Assembly (NCBI GenBank): GCA_963969595.1
Contig: OZ018417.1
Span: 5,272,501 to 5,336,500 of the forward strand
Reading direction: 5' to 3'
Length of the DNA: 64,000 bases
Source: Neckera pumila
Taxonomy: Eukaryota; Streptophyta; Bryopsida; Hypnales; Neckeraceae
A program made the position numbers and the translations under genes. This document shows positions 1-12,174 of the stretch, piece after piece; position 1 is the stretch's first letter, and every line of letters starts with the position of its first letter. The notes below the pieces were generated by a model. The model was not told the DNA's origin, searched no databases, and saw only the letters and a program-made list of their open reading frames with translations.

Positions 1-2087
1 TCTCCAATGGGATCACAAGCGGTGGACAATAGAAAGACACGTTTAGCATCCATCCAGCAGCTGGCTGCAATATGGCGACTCCGTTGCATCTTTACAACAA
101 GGTGACCACGCTCTAGCAATTGGGAGTTTAGGAAACCGGCCAAGCTACTCGGGAAACCCTTCTTGATCCTACAGCAAGTGCCAATTGCCCAAAAGCCATG
201 CTTCAATAGTTCCATGAAGAGGCACGGGGAAGTGAAGAAGTTGTCGATGATGACAACGTGCCTACGGCCTTCAAGTCCAGCTACTGCTGTCAAAACGGCA
301 TCTTCACCAACTAAATCTCCCTCCGCCCAAGCATCATCAGTGCCTAAACAAACTATAATATATGACACATACCTACACTCAATCACATGCCCAACCTCAA
401 CTGAATTAGATGGACCCTTATTTGACTCAAGAAGAGGCGCCCTAATGGATGCTCAAGGGCTCAAAGTTGTCTAGCACGCAACTTTGCAAGGCACAAAAAG
501 AAGAAAAAAAGGATACACTTTCTAAAGCGTGAACACCATGCATACCTGCTCTGAGAGTTTGCAAGTGCCCACACCTTCACCCCAAACTTCACTGGTTTTG
601 ACTTCATGTATTGCCGGATATTGCAGTAACGTCCCTTGTAGGAGATCATTATCTCGTCAACAATCAAGATCTGTTTGTTGTTGTAGAAATCTTAAGACAT
701 CTTGGCAAATACTTTGCAGAGCCAACATACCTTTAATATCTTGTCATAGGCCGGGTCGGAATGATCAATCACCACCTCTTCGTTGTTTATGAGATGCAAG
801 CAATTTATGATGGCTTCAAAACGTTTCCGGGGCATGGCTTCCGAGATGATTGGGCAATTGTAAAATGGAAGCCAATCCCAATAACACCGGATGTGCGGGG
901 CCTCTTTCAAACCCATTAAAATCAAAATGCCAAACCATGCCAATAGCTCATCTTCAATTATTGGTGTCCATTCCCCTTGACCATTTGTGACGGCCGGATT
1001 CCATGCACATGGCTGTGCTGCATATCTGCATTCACACAAAAAAACGTGGGCCAAGATCATGAAGTCAAAATCGATGTGATACGTAAAGGTCTGTTGATCC
1101 ACAAGGTCTAAATCAGCTTCATTCAACAAACGACATTACATCCCAATAATGCAGAGTGAATTTTTGGAGTGGGTCGGCTACCCTACTACGATTCCTATAA
1201 CTACCTCACGGCCGGTAAGCAAGCACCGTGTACTCCACACCATACAAGCTCTTGTATACAACCACATCTAATTGGGGCAAAATGGTCATATTCACTTGAA
1301 CAGAACCATGTCCATAAAGATTGACCACCCAGCATCTATTGCATATAACTGAATCAATGACAACGCTAAGCGTGCAACCCAATAATGTATAGAATTGACA
1401 TGAAACTGACCTATTTGTCTCCTGGATGATGCGCTGGAGCAATGACGGAGGCCAATATCGCATAAAGTAATCCAGTGGTCGTCTTCCAACAGCTGTCATC
1501 GGTCTTGGCGTGGGGCTGGAGAAATTCTTGGTGTTCTAGAGCAGTGTCAGGGACTGGTCATACCAGTGGTCGTCAGAGAAGACCTGTTCAAATGGCCACT
1601 CCGAGACATCTTCATCATAATTGTAAAGGCCCAATTCCTTGAGTGGATCTTCCGTACAAGACAAAAGACTAGAATCAGAGTTGTTGTGCGTTGCTGCTTT
1701 GTCTGCCAAGAAATCCGCGTACTCCATGATCCAATCTAGGTCATCTTCGGACTCCTATTCTCCAGCTGGCTCAGACGGTCCAGCAATGTTGCTGGCGGGG
1801 TCGACACGGTTCGAGAACAGTGTCCGTTGGGTGCATGTGAACGCCTCTTCTCCATCCACTACTGCATCTCCATCCACCAAACCCTCCACCGCGCCCACCA
1901 CCGCGCCCTCCATCGTGTTGTTGCTTACACAAACCAAACGGAAACCAATCCCTCCTCCAAAGTCCACTTGGAACATTGGCGTCCCAATCACATGGTGGAA
2001 AAATCTTGAGAGGACCACCCCGCTTACTCCATTTGCATTGCCTACCAACCCCAGGTCCAAATCCAAAATCCCACTTTGCACCGTCAC
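1..2087 (-). pseudogene. piggyBac transposase (DDE_Tnp_1_7 type), broken, 3' end outside window
   Basis: The protein would cut and paste the element at TTAA. Three exons can be read. The exon ending at 1411 encodes RPLDYFMRYWPP and IIQETNR, the usual piggyBac N-terminal motif. Intron 1026-1410 (GT..AG) joins NR to YAAQPCAW. The exon 1025-546 contains GEWTPIIEDELLAWFGILIL and then IVDEIMISYKGRY, with the first catalytic Asp near 656-658. Intron 373-545 (GT..AG) keeps frame. The exon from 372 to the edge contains VIIDNFFTSPCLFMELL, with the second catalytic Asp near 243-245. The third Asp would lie outside the window. In-frame stops occur at 1755-1757 (TAG), 1536-1538 (TAG) and 692-694 (TAA), so the gene looks dead. 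The first two lie upstream of the conserved part and might instead sit in introns or leader. The 692 stop interrupts the conserved domain with the same frame open on both sides. The family assignment is secure; the exon model upstream of 1500 is not. Confidence 0.82.
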
Positions 2088-4001
2088 TCACAGCGTGTCT
2101 TGGAATGCGTCGCTGTGAAGACCCCGGTGCTCACTCGATGAATTCACAGGATCTCCCAAGAGGGTCTACGGAGGACTTGCTTCAGGAGTAAAACAGTGGA
2201 CGAGGTTGGTGACATCCTCTGTGACGTTGATTTCATGAGACGGAGACGATGGCTCAACATCAACATCGGAAATGTTCCCTATCGCTACAACGTTTAGTGC
2301 GTCAAAATCTTCAACAAGGGGCACAATTTGGTCACCACCTTGTTCCAGAATCCGTGGCCTCAACCTCACGGGACTGTGCTGTAGCGGAAGAAGTTGAGGT
2401 GGCGCCTACCCCGCAGGCGCACCACTTCCCATAGGATGTCCAATTCGGGACCCGCCCCCCTCATGGCGGCTAACAGCGCCACGCCTTCCCCTTGTTGTAG
2501 CATCAATTATTGGTTTGTCTTGGAACAGGTCCTCCAAGCACCTCCTCACCTCGCCTTTGCCTCTTTGTCCTCATTGAGATTCCCACAAGAAGATCCTGCC
2601 AATGCCTCCCGCAGTTGCTTTCGGTTGACCACCATGTTTGGCGGGTTGCGTAACATTGATGATGTTTGCGGTGTCTCTCTCAAGTGGAGCACAAAGAGTC
2701 CGGACGCTCTCCCATTCACTGGGGTTGTGCGTTCCCAAGTGCAGGGAGGCGTCCCCAGACAAGGCATTGGCGTCGTTGGGCAATTCTAGCTGCCAAGGTG
2801 GGGCAGTTCCCCGATTGATGCTACGAGATGCCTCCTTGGGCTCAAGTTCGTAGGTGATGCAGGAATTTGAAGCTGCAACGGTGGTGGTAAGTTGCCCTAG
2901 GCTGGAGCCGCTTTGTCCACGTTCTGCCCAATAGTCACAACATTGGCCAACGCTTCCTTTGGTGAATTCATTCGGGTTCTCACTCCCTCCGCTTGACGTT
3001 GCTCCGTGTGCTCCCTCACAGCAGACTTTAGGCGAGCCATCATTGTGAATTCAAGACTTGGGAAATAGCTTTTCTCTGATGATCCTATTCACGTCCTCTC
3101 CAAACCATGTTGGATTGTTCTCTTCCCTTTGTGCCGTCCACTACAGAATTTGCTGAACGTGTTGACAGAAGAGATATCGCAACCACCGGTACTCTGGTAT
3201 GCCTGCAATTCTATAAGTGCATGGTGGAAGTGGAAGGGAGCACAAGTGTTGGACGTTCACAAGAGCTACAATTCGATCAGACTATCTCTCGGTCACCCCT
3301 CTCGAAGTCGTCCAATTCCTAAGGATCCGCGTCTCTTCTTGTAGGGAAGCTGGCGCACAAGAAAGCGGCATTGTGACCTCGATTCAGTATGCGCCACTAC
3401 CACACTCCGAAGCTCACACAAGAGACAGCGGCACCCACAACGTGGAATGAGCAATCGCGCCACTTCCAAACCGCTTTTGCAGAAACCATTCCCAACCACT
3501 ATCGCAGAGTACTCTCTGTGGCTGCAATAGGAAGTGGGTTGAGCCCTAATCCTTGCAAAAATCTGAGAATCAGTATGCGCATGCAACACCATGATCAGAA
3601 TTCCGCCTTGCATGACCCCAGTTGCTAATGAATTCCCCCTGTGAATGCGACCGACGCCTCCTTCCTCTTCTAAGAATCCAAAGCCAGTATTCCCGCCCTA
3701 AACCCCGCTCTCCCGCGTCTTCTTCAGTCCCGACTCTGCCACGTATCCTAAATCCCAACCCTACCAAACACCAGGCGTAGAAAGTTTCGTAGGTTTGCCT
3801 AATTGTATGCCCGCCAATGTATTCTCCTCCAATCAGAGCCTTCGGAAATGTATTTGCAACAATGGAATGGTGTAGTTGTTGCGCAATTTGAAACCCTACA
3901 AGTTTCTTGTCAGACCTAAACCCTAATTCTGTGTTTACATTGTCCAAATACGTCAATAAATCAGACATACGGCCAGAAAGGGCTCTGAGGCCGTTCAGGG
4001 G
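2088..4001 (-). other. 5' region of the piggyBac element, no recognised domain
   Basis: More GC-rich than the DNA to its right. Minus-strand open frames occur at 2166-2369 (same frame as the transposase, acidic, rich in Asp/Glu/Val) and 3570-3968. They may encode an N-terminal extension or leader exons of the transposase, but I see no family motif and no convincing splice chain. Confidence 0.4.
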
Positions 4002-4005
4002 TTAA

Positions 4006-4650
4006 GATAGGGACACTCCAAACATTATTTAAAAAGCTCACACATTGTCCATTCCCACATCAATATGTACCTGTTCTTGAAGAAATGATTTCACAACAAT
4101 GATCAAAAAAAGTTTGACCGTTTATAACTTTTGCATATCATATTCATATAATGTTTATTTGGTGCATTGAAATCTTCTATCATTGGCCAACAAGAAAATA
4201 TAACAACTCAACAATCTAATCATAAATTGTAGAAGTTGTTAAAAAAAATAGCGACACATTCAGACCCTATGATGGACAACACTATACTAATCAAATGCAA
4301 ATTTGAGTTGATGCTGAAAATACACTGCTCAGCGAGTTGCTTCCTAAGTTTCACCATTTTAGGCACAAGATAGAACTACAGTATGACATTCCTGCAGTCT
4401 AAAGACGTCCTTTTCGATTAACTATATTCAAACAACCTAGGAGAAGCATTGCAAAGAATGAGAGTTCACGAGTCCAAAAGGTGGAGCATGGCAAAACTTG
4501 TAATCGTCAAAACCCCTCGATTTTTGCAACAAGGTACACAGAATGAGGCACGAAGATCCTATAAAATGCAGAAAACTTCTAATTTGAGGTAGATCACATT
4601 TGTGGAGGGATGCATTTATACTGAAATCCATTGTCCGTCCATAGTAAAAC
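4006..4650. repeat. Dispersed repeat R1, copy 1 (host of the piggyBac insertion)
   Basis: Closely similar in the same orientation to 7858-8600. Both contain a run through ATAACTTTTGCATATCATAT and, further on, AGATAGAACTACAGTATGA. The end of the repeat (about 4540-4610, with GAGGTAGATCACAT) recurs at 8536-8600, 9400-9470 and, in inverse orientation, within the H3 arms. No coding potential. Confidence 0.8.
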
Positions 4651-5231
4651 AAACAATATGAGATAATTTGAAGATGGCAACTTGATCGCTAGACATTTTG
4701 ACATTGTTTTAGATAATTGATGTCGTTTCAGACATCTGGATATTGTTTCAAACATTCTCATTTGAGCACAATTCTTACTTTATATATCCCATATGATTTG
4801 TCTCATTTCCTACCACCCCACTTGTATAAAGAACTTTTCTTTTCATCCATAATGTACATCCATCCCAATCCCTTTTTTGCAAAGCATGCCACGTGGCTAT
4901 CTTTTTCCTAAATTTCTTACATTTGGTTAGCATTTTATCATACCTCACAATAATTTTACAGATTTATTCTTAGTCAAAATGCATTTTCTTGCTGACGTGG
5001 CAGTGCTATGTTTTTTCAGATGTTTAGAAAAACATCACTATGTTTGAGTTCATGTCAAATAAAACATGGACGTCAATGACAACATCAACGTGTTTTGAGA
5101 GTAATTTACTAGTGCACTTTGCAACATCTATGGAAATTTGCCTTTGAGGTCACCAACACTCCGACATCATGATGTCTATAAAAACATCACATGTCAAACG
5201 ACTGACATAAAAAAATAGGTTTCTTTTAGTG
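4651..5231. mobile_element. CACTA-type element remnant, right end preserved
   Basis: It ends with GGTTTCTTTTAGTG at 5218-5231, the inverse of a CACTAAAAGAAACC terminus typical of CACTA (EnSpm) elements. The internal stretch 4690-4860 (repeated 'GTTTCAGACATC' words, then CTTGTATAAAGA) is similar to the CACTA copy at 16831-17990. I cannot place the left end. No transposase seen. Confidence 0.5.
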
Positions 5232-5560
5232 ATTTTCAATTGTAGGAGAAGGAGTTTGAAAAGCAAAGAGTAATAGGCGTAGGAAAAAGTGGAGAAAAGA
5301 AGTCTCCGCTAACTAAAAAGAATAAGGCAAGTAAACAAAGTTCACGTAATCAATGTAGGGATGACGTTTAGAATTTGGATTCTACTTCTAGGCATAAGAA
5401 TTTTGTAAAGAAGGTAAGGGGAATTGAAATGCATCAAGAAGTTCAACTAGCATGATCATAGAAGTGGATACAGACTTCCAATGAAGTCATGGACATGAAT
5501 GTAAGAGAAAGAGGAATCTTAATTGGCAAGCTTATGTGACAAGGAAAAAATTAACAATGT
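5232..5560. other. Unassigned intergenic DNA
   Basis: AT-rich and purine-rich; no ORF, RNA or repeat that I recognise. Confidence 0.5.
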
Positions 5561-6490
5561 TTAACCCCTAAAGGACCAAACAACGTTTTTTGGCAACATA
5601 GCAATTTTGGGTAGCTCCCTACGAATTGAAATTTTATTTTTTTTGCTTTGAAAATTTCATGCAACGTGTGCCTGAGTAGCTTTAAGGCCCAACAATTTTC
5701 AAAACTTTTGACCACATGGTTAAAAAGTTATGGGATGATATGTCATTTTCAACGATTGGCGGGCAACTCAAAAAAATTCTGAAAAATCACTTGTAAAAAA
5801 AATAAAAATTTGAAATTGGTTTTCTAGCCTTATATATACATATAAACCTTTGGATTATTCCATTTTGATTTATGAGATGAAAATTTTTAGGTGTTCTAGT
5901 TTGCAGGCAATTATGGATTCCCTACTCTAAAATAAATTTTGAAGTCCTTTATTTAATTCAATTTCTTATATTTTTCAAAAAAAATAAAAACATAGGATGC
6001 ATATTGTTTATTAAACAGTACTACCTTTGGAATTGGCATTTTTTAGTTCCATAATAAAATTCTTCACAATTTAGTGTTTTGAATCATTCTCTATTTCTTT
6101 CTACAACCTATCTTTTTCCTGTATGTTGTAGAATTCCAAATGATCTGAAAATTTTCAAGTATGTAGCTAACTTGATTTGAAGAATAAATCCAAAGAAGCA
6201 CCACCATTTTGGACATTTTTTCATTTAAATGTGACCTTGTGAAGTGCAATTGCCCGATTTTTTGCAAGCCCCCAAAAGGATTTTTGTCAATTCAAATGCT
6301 AATATCTTGCAATCTACAAGGTGGAAAACTCTGAAATTTTTTCCACACATTCCCATACTTTTTAGGTGTAAGATCCTATGGTTATATGTGAAAAAAAAAC
6401 ACTTTTCAATTTTTTTTAACACTTGGCTATAGAAATGGCAGTTTTGAGTGATTTTGGATAGAAAAAGGGGCTTGGTCCTTTAGGGGTTAA
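5561..6490. mobile_element. TTAA element A, 922 bp, complete
   Basis: TTAA at 5561-5564 and 6487-6490 flank a 922-bp element (5565-6486). Termini are CCCCTAAAGGACCAA on both ends in inverted orientation. No coding capacity: non-autonomous. It carries the internal block with GAATTCCAAATGATCTGAAA and the diagnostic 'ATTCCATTTTGAT' word shared with the copies at 29318, 36267, 49994 and 50826. Confidence 0.9.
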
Positions 6491-6899
6491 ACCAAATTCA
6501 TGAAATTAAGACAATAGAAGCTTAGAGTCAATGTATTTGAAATGAATATTGGAAACTAATGTATTATGCAATCTCAAATATATTCCATATTTTTTGAAAT
6601 TTTTAAGTTGCATATGGTACCCAAGGTCAACTTTGGCACATATTTGTCAACTAATTAATCAAAGTCCAAAATGCGCTTTGACACTTTAAAATACAATTTC
6701 TCAAAAATTGGCATTAAAATTAACAATGTTGAAATTTTTGGCATCTACCTCTCATGGACTCAAAATGTCACTTTTGTTGTGAGAAGAAAAAGATGTATAG
6801 ACAATGTTTCTATACTAATGGGATGGTAGGAGGTAGAACAACGCATGTAGGATATATAAATTAGGATTAGTAGAAGCTCAACCTGTTAAGTCAAAAGTA
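6491..6899. other. Unassigned AT-rich DNA
   Basis: No ORF or recognised repeat. It contains imperfect blocks of TCAAAATGTCAC type that may be flanks of the hairpin that follows. Confidence 0.4.
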
Positions 6900-7290
6900 A
6901 GAAGAATGTTCAATGTAGACCTTTAGATCTCATTTTGGCATAGTAGAATGACTTTTTTCAAAAATGTTTAAACTAAAAAAAGCAGGCAAATCAAGCAAAA
7001 TTGCATCCCCAAAAATTTGTTTGAGATTTTGAGCCTCCAATCAAAAGCTATGAACAAAATTCAAAGAGGGATTGGGAGGGACATTTTTTTTTACCTTTTC
7101 AAACATCCTCTATGAATTTTGTTCACAACTTTTGATTTGAGGCTTGAAATCTCAAACAAATTTTTGGAGATGAAACTTAGCTTGATTTACCAACTTTTAT
7201 TAGTTCAAAGTATTTTGAAAAATATTATTCTACTATGCCAAATTGAGGTCTAAAGTTCTACATTGAACACAATTCCTGCATTTTGACAAT
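6900..7290. repeat. Long imperfect hairpin (foldback), arms about 175 bp
   Basis: The left arm beginning GTTCAATGTAGACCTTTAGA at about 6907 is the imperfect reverse complement of the right arm ending near 7267 (TCTAAAGTTCTACATTGAAC). Inner parts also pair: CAAAAATTTGTTTGAGATTT at 7010 against AAATCTCAAACAAATTTTTG at 7149. The loop is near 7080-7100. Possible foldback MITE or a hairpin RNA source; no protein coding. Confidence 0.75.
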
Positions 7291-7857
7291 GAGCGGTCAA
7301 GCTCTCATCTCCAAATTGTCCCTTATCTTTTGAGAATTTATGATGGACAATAGATTCATTATACATACAACCTCTCCACTTGTTGTTTAATGGACATGTG
7401 TTAGTATGTAATTGTATGAGAATATTTCCAACATTTCAGCTTTCTTTACAATTAATTTTCCTTGGATTCAGCAAGGTGGCCAGTTAATTTTCAAAATCAT
7501 TCTGCTTAATTTTTTAATTTTTTTCTGCTTAAGGTGACCTATGGCTAATGGCATACATGTATGTATGTAATCAACATTGTTTTAGATGAAATAAGAAATT
7601 CCATTTGTACTTTCTTCAAAAATATAAAAACATGCAATATAAATTTTGTTTGCTTTGTGATCAAAGCATCTCATATGCCCCATTCTCAAATATCACCAAA
7701 AGCAGCTAGTATCCATATTATATGTAGAACACCCGACATAGAGCAAAGAATTTACAATAGCACATTATACTTCTTTATCTATTTCAAAATTTAAAAGTTG
7801 GGACACAAACCTACTCAAAAAATCAAAGAGTATTATTCACATCCAAAGCTAACACAT
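7291..7857. other. Unassigned AT-rich DNA
   Basis: Only short chance ORFs; nothing recognised. Confidence 0.5.
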
Positions 7858-8541
7858 TAAGATAAGGGGACTCCAAGCATTACTTTAAAAGCTCACACAT
7901 TCTCCATTCCTACATCAACATGTATCTATTCTTGAAGAAATGATTTCACAGCAATCAAAAAAAAATTTAATCCTTCATAACTTTTGCATATCATATCCAA
8001 ATGATGTGCTCTTTAATGCAATGAAATCTTTTATCATTGGCCAGCAAGAAAATATAAAACTTTTACGATCTAATCCTAAATCGTAGAAGCTGTTCTCAAA
8101 AGAAACAGCGACAAATTTAGACCCTGTGATGGACAGCACCATCCAATTCAATTGCAAGTTGATGTTGAAAATGCATTGTACAACGAGTTGCTTCCTAGAT
8201 TTCACCGTTTCAGAGACAAGATAGAACTACAGTATGAGAATCCTGCAACCTAAAGACGTCCTCTTTGATAAACTATTGAATCAAATAACCCAGGAGAAGC
8301 TCCCCCCAAGAGATATGCAGGGAGAAAGAGTAAAAAATTATGTGTTGATAGACAGCCAATTAGAAGTAACATGACATTTTCGAAGCACGTCTAGACACGA
8401 AGCAAGCAACATTACAGAGCACATCAAACATGACTTGCCACTGACCTCAATTACATGATGCAGCAACTGCAGTAATAACCTGAACATGAAAGTATTCAAA
8501 AGATGCCTCTGCAACATTTTAGAACGGCTTCAAGAATGAGG
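7858..8541. repeat. Dispersed repeat R1, copy 2
   Basis: Homologous to 4006-4650 and continuous with the outer end of the left H3 arm. The TTAA at 7857-7860 corresponds to the piggyBac insertion point of copy 1 and is empty here. A short inverse fragment of the same repeat is at about 35870-35990. Confidence 0.8.
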
Positions 8542-8683
8542 CACGCAAATACTACAAAAAGCGCAGAAAACTCCTAACTTGAGGTAGATCACATTCGACA
8601 ATTGCACATTCAATTCACACAAACCTCCCGAATCAAACAGGGTTTAGGGTTTCTCTGTTTCTCTTGGATAATTGCTAAAGGCC

Positions 8684-10028
8684 CTAATCAAAACATCAGA
8701 CCTTCCGATGGTCACATCCCTGCGTCGACATCGGTTGTCGACATGAAGGTGAACCGAACGAAGGCAAGAGGCTATAAACAATACAAAAGTCAACTCCGAC
8801 ATAACATCAATGAAGCACACCGTGAAACAGTGTCAATCAGAAGACCCTCCAGTAAACGATCCTCGCCAGATCAGGCGGGAAGACACAATGCAACATGGTA
8901 CAGGTAGCAACAAATAGAGAGCACAATCTCTCGACAACACAAAAGGCAGGAATCGTTCGGCATTCATTCTTCATCCATTAAGAAAACCAATGTCTTTCGG
9001 AAGAGGTTCGACTTCACGATTTCTCCCTCGTCCTTGAGCTCCACAGCAGTGCTGAATGGCATTCATCGACCTCTTCAAAAATGCTGGAAACGGCTCAACG
9101 CCATTGAGCTCCACAGAGTGCTGAACGGCATTCATGGACCTCTTCAAAAACCCTGGAAACGCCTCAACGCCAATCTCAGCACCCGACCAAGCTACAACCA
9201 TCTCGCAAATTAATAGGGCTCTGAAATTTGATTGAGAACATCTTCTCAGAACATGACTTGAAAAGCGAACTAGTATGCTCACTGATCTGAATCTTGCGCA
9301 CAAATCGAAACCGAAGTTCCGAAATTCTACAGCTACAGACTCGAATACTTGTTCTCAAGCCAAAATGAGCTCTCCTTCACCGTGTCCGAAGCTCAGAGAG
9401 TGAGGCACGAAAATTCTCTATAACGCAGAATACTTCTAATTTGAGGTAGACCACAGTCAACGGTGGCACATTCAATTCACAAAAAACCCAAGAAGCTTTG
9501 GCAAAACTTGAATCAATCGAGAATCAAATGAACGGAATTCCTCACAGTGCCTCGATGAGCTCTGGCACTACTAAATAAATATCCAAGAGAAACAGAAAAA
9601 ACCTAAACACTCTTCAATTTGCTAACAATGACACATACAAGCGTGGTCGTTCCGAAGAATCCTGATCAGAATCGAGCAAAGTTCTCAAGAGTGATGGCTA
9701 AAAATCGATCTGGCAGGAAATTGTCCATAACCGCAGCTCGGAAAACAGCATCGAAACTGCCAATACACCGAGACTTCCAACGATGTTCAAGAACTTTGGC
9801 AACGTCACTTTCCGGAGATGCACGTGTGGGCTCAAACTACAGAGGCAAGAGAACCAGTTCATCATAACTTATTCATTTCGTAAGTGCAGACAAAAGGCCC
9901 TGATCAAAACACGCCAGCCTACCGAAGGTCTTAGAAATCGGTTATCGACAGGAAGGTGAACCGAACGAAGGCAGGAGGCTATGAACAATACAAAAGTCGA
10001 CTCCGACATAACATCAATGAAACACACC
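8684..10028. repeat. Direct repeat pair inside left arm (8684-8826 and 9896-10028)
   Basis: Two diverged direct copies of about 140 bp share GGTGAACCGAACGAAGGCA and TCCGACATAACATCAATGAA. The same pair is mirrored at 21117-21249 and 22319-22461 in the right arm. The H3 3' flank was therefore partly duplicated before the whole arm was. Confidence 0.8.
9034..9171 (-). repeat. 69-bp tandem duplication in H3 3' flank (left arm)
   Basis: Two adjacent 69-bp units, each with TTGAAGAGGTC on the minus strand, open in one frame (peptides containing FLKRSMNA twice). The related sequence at 34400-34480 has a single unit, so the duplication arose in the arm lineage. Function unknown. Confidence 0.7.
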
Positions 10029-10098
10029 TGGAAGCATAACGAGAAAGAGTTAGCCAACGACCGATGTCAGAGTAAACAAAAACTTCCAAAAAAATGGT

Positions 10099-10114
10099 GG
10101 TGTTATAAAACACC
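10099..10114 (-). promoter_or_regulatory. Histone-type 3' hairpin candidate (left H3)
   Basis: In transcript sense: GGTGTT stem, TTAT loop, AACACC stem, followed by ACCA; it starts 38 nt after the last base of the stop codon. The geometry (6-bp stem, 4-nt loop, A-rich 3' flank) matches replication-dependent histone mRNA stem-loops, though the second stem pair and loop differ from the animal consensus. Chance occurrence cannot be excluded. Confidence 0.45.
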
Positions 10115-10151
10115 ATGAAAAAGGCACGGCAGCCAACGGATCCAGAAAACT

Positions 10152-10810
<659 letters not shown>

Positions 10811-10946
10811 TCCTAAATAACGACATTAACTTAGTGCGAAGAGTAAACTTCAATGCTGTGCCGGCATTGGAAGTGAATTACCACTAATGTGCCATGTGTC
10901 CCTGCCACAACTATGAATATGTCATTTGTAACAGACATAACGGAAC

Positions 10947-11158
10947 TAGGGGAGGCAACCCATTCTCGATCACTTAAGGAATTACACACATGTAAGAGTA
11001 CGGTTTCTCCGGTGGAAAATTTTCTTGTGTGCAGCAAAAGTGTTTGGACCCTTCCTAGAGTTTTTAGATATTTTGGAATCAAAACAAAATTTCTATGAAT
11101 TAATGAGTTCCAGATTCTGTACTTCCTTAAGTGATCGAGAATGGGTTGCCTCTCCTAA
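10947..11158. mobile_element. Small MITE-like inverted repeat upstream of left H3
   Basis: About 212 bp with terminal inverted repeats of roughly 35 bp containing GGCAACCCATTCTCGATC. Non-coding. It lies in the H3 upstream region and is duplicated with the arm (19987-20198). It may affect H3 regulation. Confidence 0.75.
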
Positions 11159-11239
11159 AGTAGGATGCTCTAAAAGCAACCAGCTTCTTCAAATTGACCC
11201 TATAAAATGGTATTGAATGGGTATGAGGTGCTCTTGAAA

Positions 11240-12174
11240 CCCTAAAGGACCAAGGCCTTTTTTCTGCCAAAAAACTTTCAAAATTGCCATTTCTAGAGCA
11301 AATAGTAAAAAAATCTGAAAATTATTTTGTTGCACATCCAACCGTAAGATCTTATACCTAACTAGTATGACAATGTGTGGAAAAAGTTTCAGAGTTTTTG
11401 ACCGCACAGATTGCAAGATATCTGCGTTTAAAGTGAAAAAAACAAGATTTTCAACACATTGCGGGACTAGATTTTTTGACTTTGAACATTTTGAACTTAA
11501 ATGTTTTGCACTGCAAAGTTTTGAGCTTTTAATCTTAGTGGAGAATGGAGTTGAGAGCCTAGGGAAAGAAAAGAAATTCAAAAAAACTTAATTTTAATCC
11601 TTAAAAAATTTGTTAAGTACAAGATAGTACAAGATAGAAGGAAAATCTAAAATATTAATGTCTTTTAGGTGGAATTAAAATGCACTAATCCCACTGGTGA
11701 GAATGTTTTGGCAAGAAAACTAAACCATGTGGAACTTCTTTTTTTGAAAAATTGCAAAAATTGCATTCCAAAATGAATCCTACAAGTTATTTTTTTTAGA
11801 AAGATGCTCTAAGTGCCCGAAAAACAAGATTGTCCATAACTTTCTCATAAAAAATCCAAATGAAATGAATCAAAGCTTCCCAAATAGGAAAAAACACAAT
11901 CTATAAGGAAAAAAAATTAAAAAAAAAAAATTAAATTTTTTGCAAAATTTGTTTGTTGCCCCCTCTCCCTTGTTTTGAGCTTATTTGGGCATAACTTTTG
12001 TTCCCGGGCACCGATTGAAAAAAAAATTATATTCCCACAAAGCTCGCCACGAAGCTTATCATTTTTTCTAGCTTCAAAAAAAGTTTAAGAAAATCACAAC
12101 AAAAATTTAGCCTGTAGGTACCTGCCCGAAATCCCATTTGTCCTCCAAATGGACAATGGTCCTTTAGGGGTTAA
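11240..12174. mobile_element. TTAA element B, about 931 bp, left end altered
   Basis: Right end TGGTCCTTTAGGGG followed by TTAA (12171-12174). The left end reads GAAACCCTAAAGGACCAAGG: the expected TTAA and one C are replaced, exactly where the inverted-repeat arm begins. Interior matches copies at 13294, 47603, 60278 and 61639 (shared AAGATTGTCCATAACTTTCT). No ORF of note. Confidence 0.85.

Larger units (their letters stand above)
1..4005 (-). mobile_element. piggyBac-type DNA transposon, 5' portion, truncated by window edge
   Basis: The right end is defined by a TTAA at 4002-4005, and reading inward on the minus strand the terminus is CCCCTGAACGGCCTCAGAGC. piggyBac elements insert at TTAA and usually have termini starting with C/G-rich bases. 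The sequence just outside (from 4006) is repeated at 7858, where the corresponding point is also TTAA (7857-7860) with no transposon: an empty site that fixes this boundary. Inside, on the minus strand, is a piggyBac transposase. The other end lies beyond position 1, so the size is unknown but above 4 kb. The terminus resembles that of the TTAA elements elsewhere in the window (CCCCTAAAGGACC), making this a candidate for their autonomous relative. Confidence 0.85.

Noticed and set aside
8634..8653. Telomere or subtelomere array
   Set aside because: Only two TTTAGGG-like units; interpreted as telo-box-type motifs, not an array.
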